Shown here piece by piece: positions 5,987-7,277 of a DNA stretch of 7,277 nt (the stretch's first letter is position 1; each line of letters starts with the position of its first letter). A program made the position numbers and the translations under genes. Source of the DNA: an uncultured Candidatus Altimarinota bacterium. Lineage in GTDB: Bacteria > Patescibacteriota > Gracilibacteria > BD1-5 > JAGOOR01. The notes under the pieces were generated by a model. It was not told where the DNA came from, did not search any database, and saw only the letters and a list, made by a program, of their open reading frames with translations. The stretch spans positions 1 through 7,277 of the forward strand of contig CALETF010000001.1 in NCBI GenBank assembly GCA_937920005.1, read 5' to 3'.

Positions 5987-6906
5987 TTTTTCATAAAACC
6001 GCGTACGAATTCAGCTCCTGTCATGGGTTTTTTACCAGCAGGATGTATTTTTTTTATCTTGAGAAAACCGTCTTGCAAAATAATCGCTGGCACATCATCT
6101 ACGATGGTCCATGTTCACTCAGCAAGCATCTCTCATTGTGGTAACATCTCGATCTCAAGCAGTGTCACACGTGTCTCGCCAAAGTGGGTAAAGAGACCTG
6201 GCCAGGGCGTATACGCTTGCCATCGATGATAGGCTTCTTCGAGCGTCCAGGTTGGTTGGAGCTCGCCATCTTTTTTTTCTATCATTTTTGTGTACGTCGC
6301 TTCATTATGATTTTGTGGTGTTGGTACGATGCTACCATTTTGAAGTCCTCGAAGTGTTTCTATGAGGAGTGGTCATGCTTGTTTCCCTGTGAGAGCAAAG
6401 AGTGTGCCAGTTGTATCAGAAGGAGAAATATGCCATGTTTCCTGGAGGAGAATATCGCCTTCATCCATACCGAGACTCATCTGCATGATAGTGAGTCCTG
6501 TGGTCTCTTCGCCATTCAGGAGAGCATGTTGTATCGGTGCAGCGCCGCGATATTTTGGGAGGAGGGAAGTGTGCACATTCAGAAAACCCATCGGAGGAAT
6601 ATCGAGAAGAATTTGTGGAAGTATTTTCCCGTAGGCGACGACGATACAGATATCAGGAGCGAGTTCTTTTACTATGGTGAGAAATTCCTCATTTTTTATT
6701 TTCTCGGGTTGGAAAAGGGGGAGATTTTTTTCACGTCCGAGTTGTGTCACAGGTGATGCGATGACTTCATGACCACGACCGCCGATTTTATCAGGGGTAG
6801 AAATGACTCAGATTATCTCGAGAGACTCTTCTTGAGTGAGCAAGTAGGAGAGAATATCAGCGGAGAGTTGCGGAGTTCCGAAAAAAAGTACACGTAGTTT
6901 TTTCAT
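5983..6906 (-). CDS. fmt: Methionyl-tRNA formyltransferase (four in-frame TGA = Gly)
   Basis: The enzyme formylates the initiator Met-tRNA using 10-formyltetrahydrofolate in the cytoplasm. The 307-residue product is close to the family's roughly 310. It begins MKKLRVLFFGTP and keeps the formyltransferase core: STPDKIGGRG (36-45), VVAYGKILP (89-97), NVHTSLLPKYRGAAPIQ with catalytic N110 and H112, and MQMSLGMDEGDILL with D148 and D151 in the catalytic-Asp loop. The C-terminal OB-like tRNA-binding domain follows, with AYTPWPGLFTHF and HPAGKKPMTGAEF. TGA occurs at codons 33, 178, 258 and 264. Codon 33 lies in LEIIGVISTPD, where E. coli Fmt has VVGVFTQPD, a direct argument for Gly. Read with the standard code, only a 125-residue fragment would remain. 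The ATG at 6906 is chosen by family alignment. It ends in TAG (5985-5983), overlapping the convergent gene by four bases. Confidence 0.96.
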
Positions 6907-6913
6907 GGATTTA

Positions 6914-6943
6914 TTGACAAAATGGAAACGAGTCTATTATTAA
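6914..6943 (+). promoter_or_regulatory. Strong sigma-70-type promoter for the gene at 6998
   Basis: A consensus -35 TTGACA (6914-6919) is followed by TATTAA (6938-6943, 18-bp spacer) or TATTAT (6935-6940, 15-bp spacer). The predicted leader of about 50 bases is AT-rich and ends in a run of seven T directly before the ATG, without a Shine-Dalgarno match. The -35 box lies only seven bases from the fmt start codon on the other strand. No convincing fmt promoter was found in the shared 91-bp gap. Confidence 0.55.
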
Positions 6944-6997
6944 TTCTAGTTAGAGAAATTGTAGGGGATTTTTATCTTTTAACAATTTTGTTTTTTT

Positions 6998-7277
6998 ATG
7001 ACTATCGATGCTATTAAGCCTCAATTGGCTGATTATGAGTCTGAACTGTTACAAGCACTAGGAGATATAAGTGGTTTTATCACGTTAGAAATAAATGACA
7101 ATCAACTCATTATTCACATGTCAGGAAACCTTTCTTCTGCTGAAAGAGGTGATGTGATTGATGTTGTGCGAGATTTGGATTTTTTAAAAAATTTAGAAGA
7201 TTGGTGAGCAGAAGTTCATGATGATAATGACAGACTTGAAACATCTGATTCTGCAAGGCGGAATTTAGAAAAAAAAG
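6998..7277 (+). CDS. Unrecognised AT-rich protein, 3' end beyond window (TGA read as Gly)
   Basis: The first 93 residues are visible and no family is recognised. Under the standard code the frame would end after 69 residues at TGA 7205-7207 (codon 70). Reading it as Gly keeps the frame open to the edge with the same acidic, helix-prone composition. The protein is soluble and acidic: a helix at about 6-22 (KPQLADYESELLQALGD), a beta-like segment FITLEINDNQLIIHMSG, then a second helix around DVIDVVRDLDFLKNLEDW and a strongly polar stretch after the TGA. Codons favour A/T in third position (ATT, TTA, GAT), unlike fmt or gltX and more like the APH-like kinase. A strong promoter lies upstream. No signal peptide or membrane segment is seen. 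Confidence 0.65.

Noticed and set aside
6184..6756. 190-residue plus-strand frame over fmt
   Set aside because: It is the opposite-strand shadow of fmt, with Cys/Phe/Ile-rich random-looking composition and no motif.
442..7277. Sequencing frameshifts or pseudogenes as explanation for interrupted fmt, oxidoreductase and kinase frames
   Set aside because: All interruptions are TGA only, in a single unchanged frame, and often at conserved glycines. Decay or sequencing error would also give TAA, TAG and frame shifts.
442..7277. Code 4 (TGA = Trp) or selenocysteine reading
   Set aside because: TGA positions match Gly in Fmt and in the glycine loop of the gamma domain, and Trp positions use TGG. 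Seventeen TGAs in one kinase gene with no Sec-type family context rules out selenocysteine.

Overview
The window reads as a piece of a small-genome bacterium of the Candidate Phyla Radiation that uses genetic code 25 (UGA = glycine), i.e. Gracilibacteria (BD1-5) or Absconditabacteria (SR1). The evidence is internal. Four genes that look broken under the standard code become intact, full-length, recognisable proteins when TGA is read as Gly, and several recoded TGAs fall on conserved family glycines: Fmt residue 33, the Gly-rich loop of the 2-oxoacid oxidoreductase gamma domain, and the glycine-rich strand and DPxG region of an APH-type kinase. All seven genes that end inside the window stop at TAA (4) or TAG (3), never at TGA. 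I count 29 in-frame TGA codons in five genes. Which of the two phyla is present cannot be decided from this window.

Left block (1-3649, all minus strand, transcribed right to left): a flavodoxin-like gene (3649-3197) overlaps by one base (TAATG) a large gene for a fused gamma/alpha subunit of a 2-oxoacid:ferredoxin/flavodoxin oxidoreductase (3197-1305). Next, probably overlapping its end, comes an APH/choline-kinase-fold phosphotransferase (1341-442) that is invisible under the standard code. Then a VKOR-family quinone-linked disulfide-forming membrane protein (382 to beyond the left edge) follows with its own promoter. The first two make biochemical sense together, a keto-acid oxidoreductase and a likely low-potential electron acceptor, but the thiamine-diphosphate-binding beta subunit is not in the window.

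Middle block (3750-5986, plus strand): gltX (glutamyl-tRNA synthetase) is divergent from the flavodoxin gene. A 20-bp perfect palindrome sits in its promoter. A promoter at 5250-5278 then drives two unrecognised small genes: a soluble 111-aa protein and a 113-aa single-pass membrane protein with two Cys on the predicted outer side.

Right block: fmt (methionyl-tRNA formyltransferase, minus strand, 6906-5983) converges on the 113-aa gene so tightly that one CTAG supplies the TAG stop of both. Divergent from fmt, behind a consensus TTGACA promoter, is an AT-rich unrecognised gene that runs off the right edge (6998->7277).

TGA usage is very uneven: none in gltX, the flavodoxin gene or the visible VKOR part; only the N-terminus and linkers in the oxidoreductase; 4 in fmt; 17 in the APH-like kinase, where TGA is the commonest Gly codon. 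No rRNA, tRNA, CRISPR array, transposase or convincing intrinsic terminator was seen. No gene-free stretch exceeds 300 bases.
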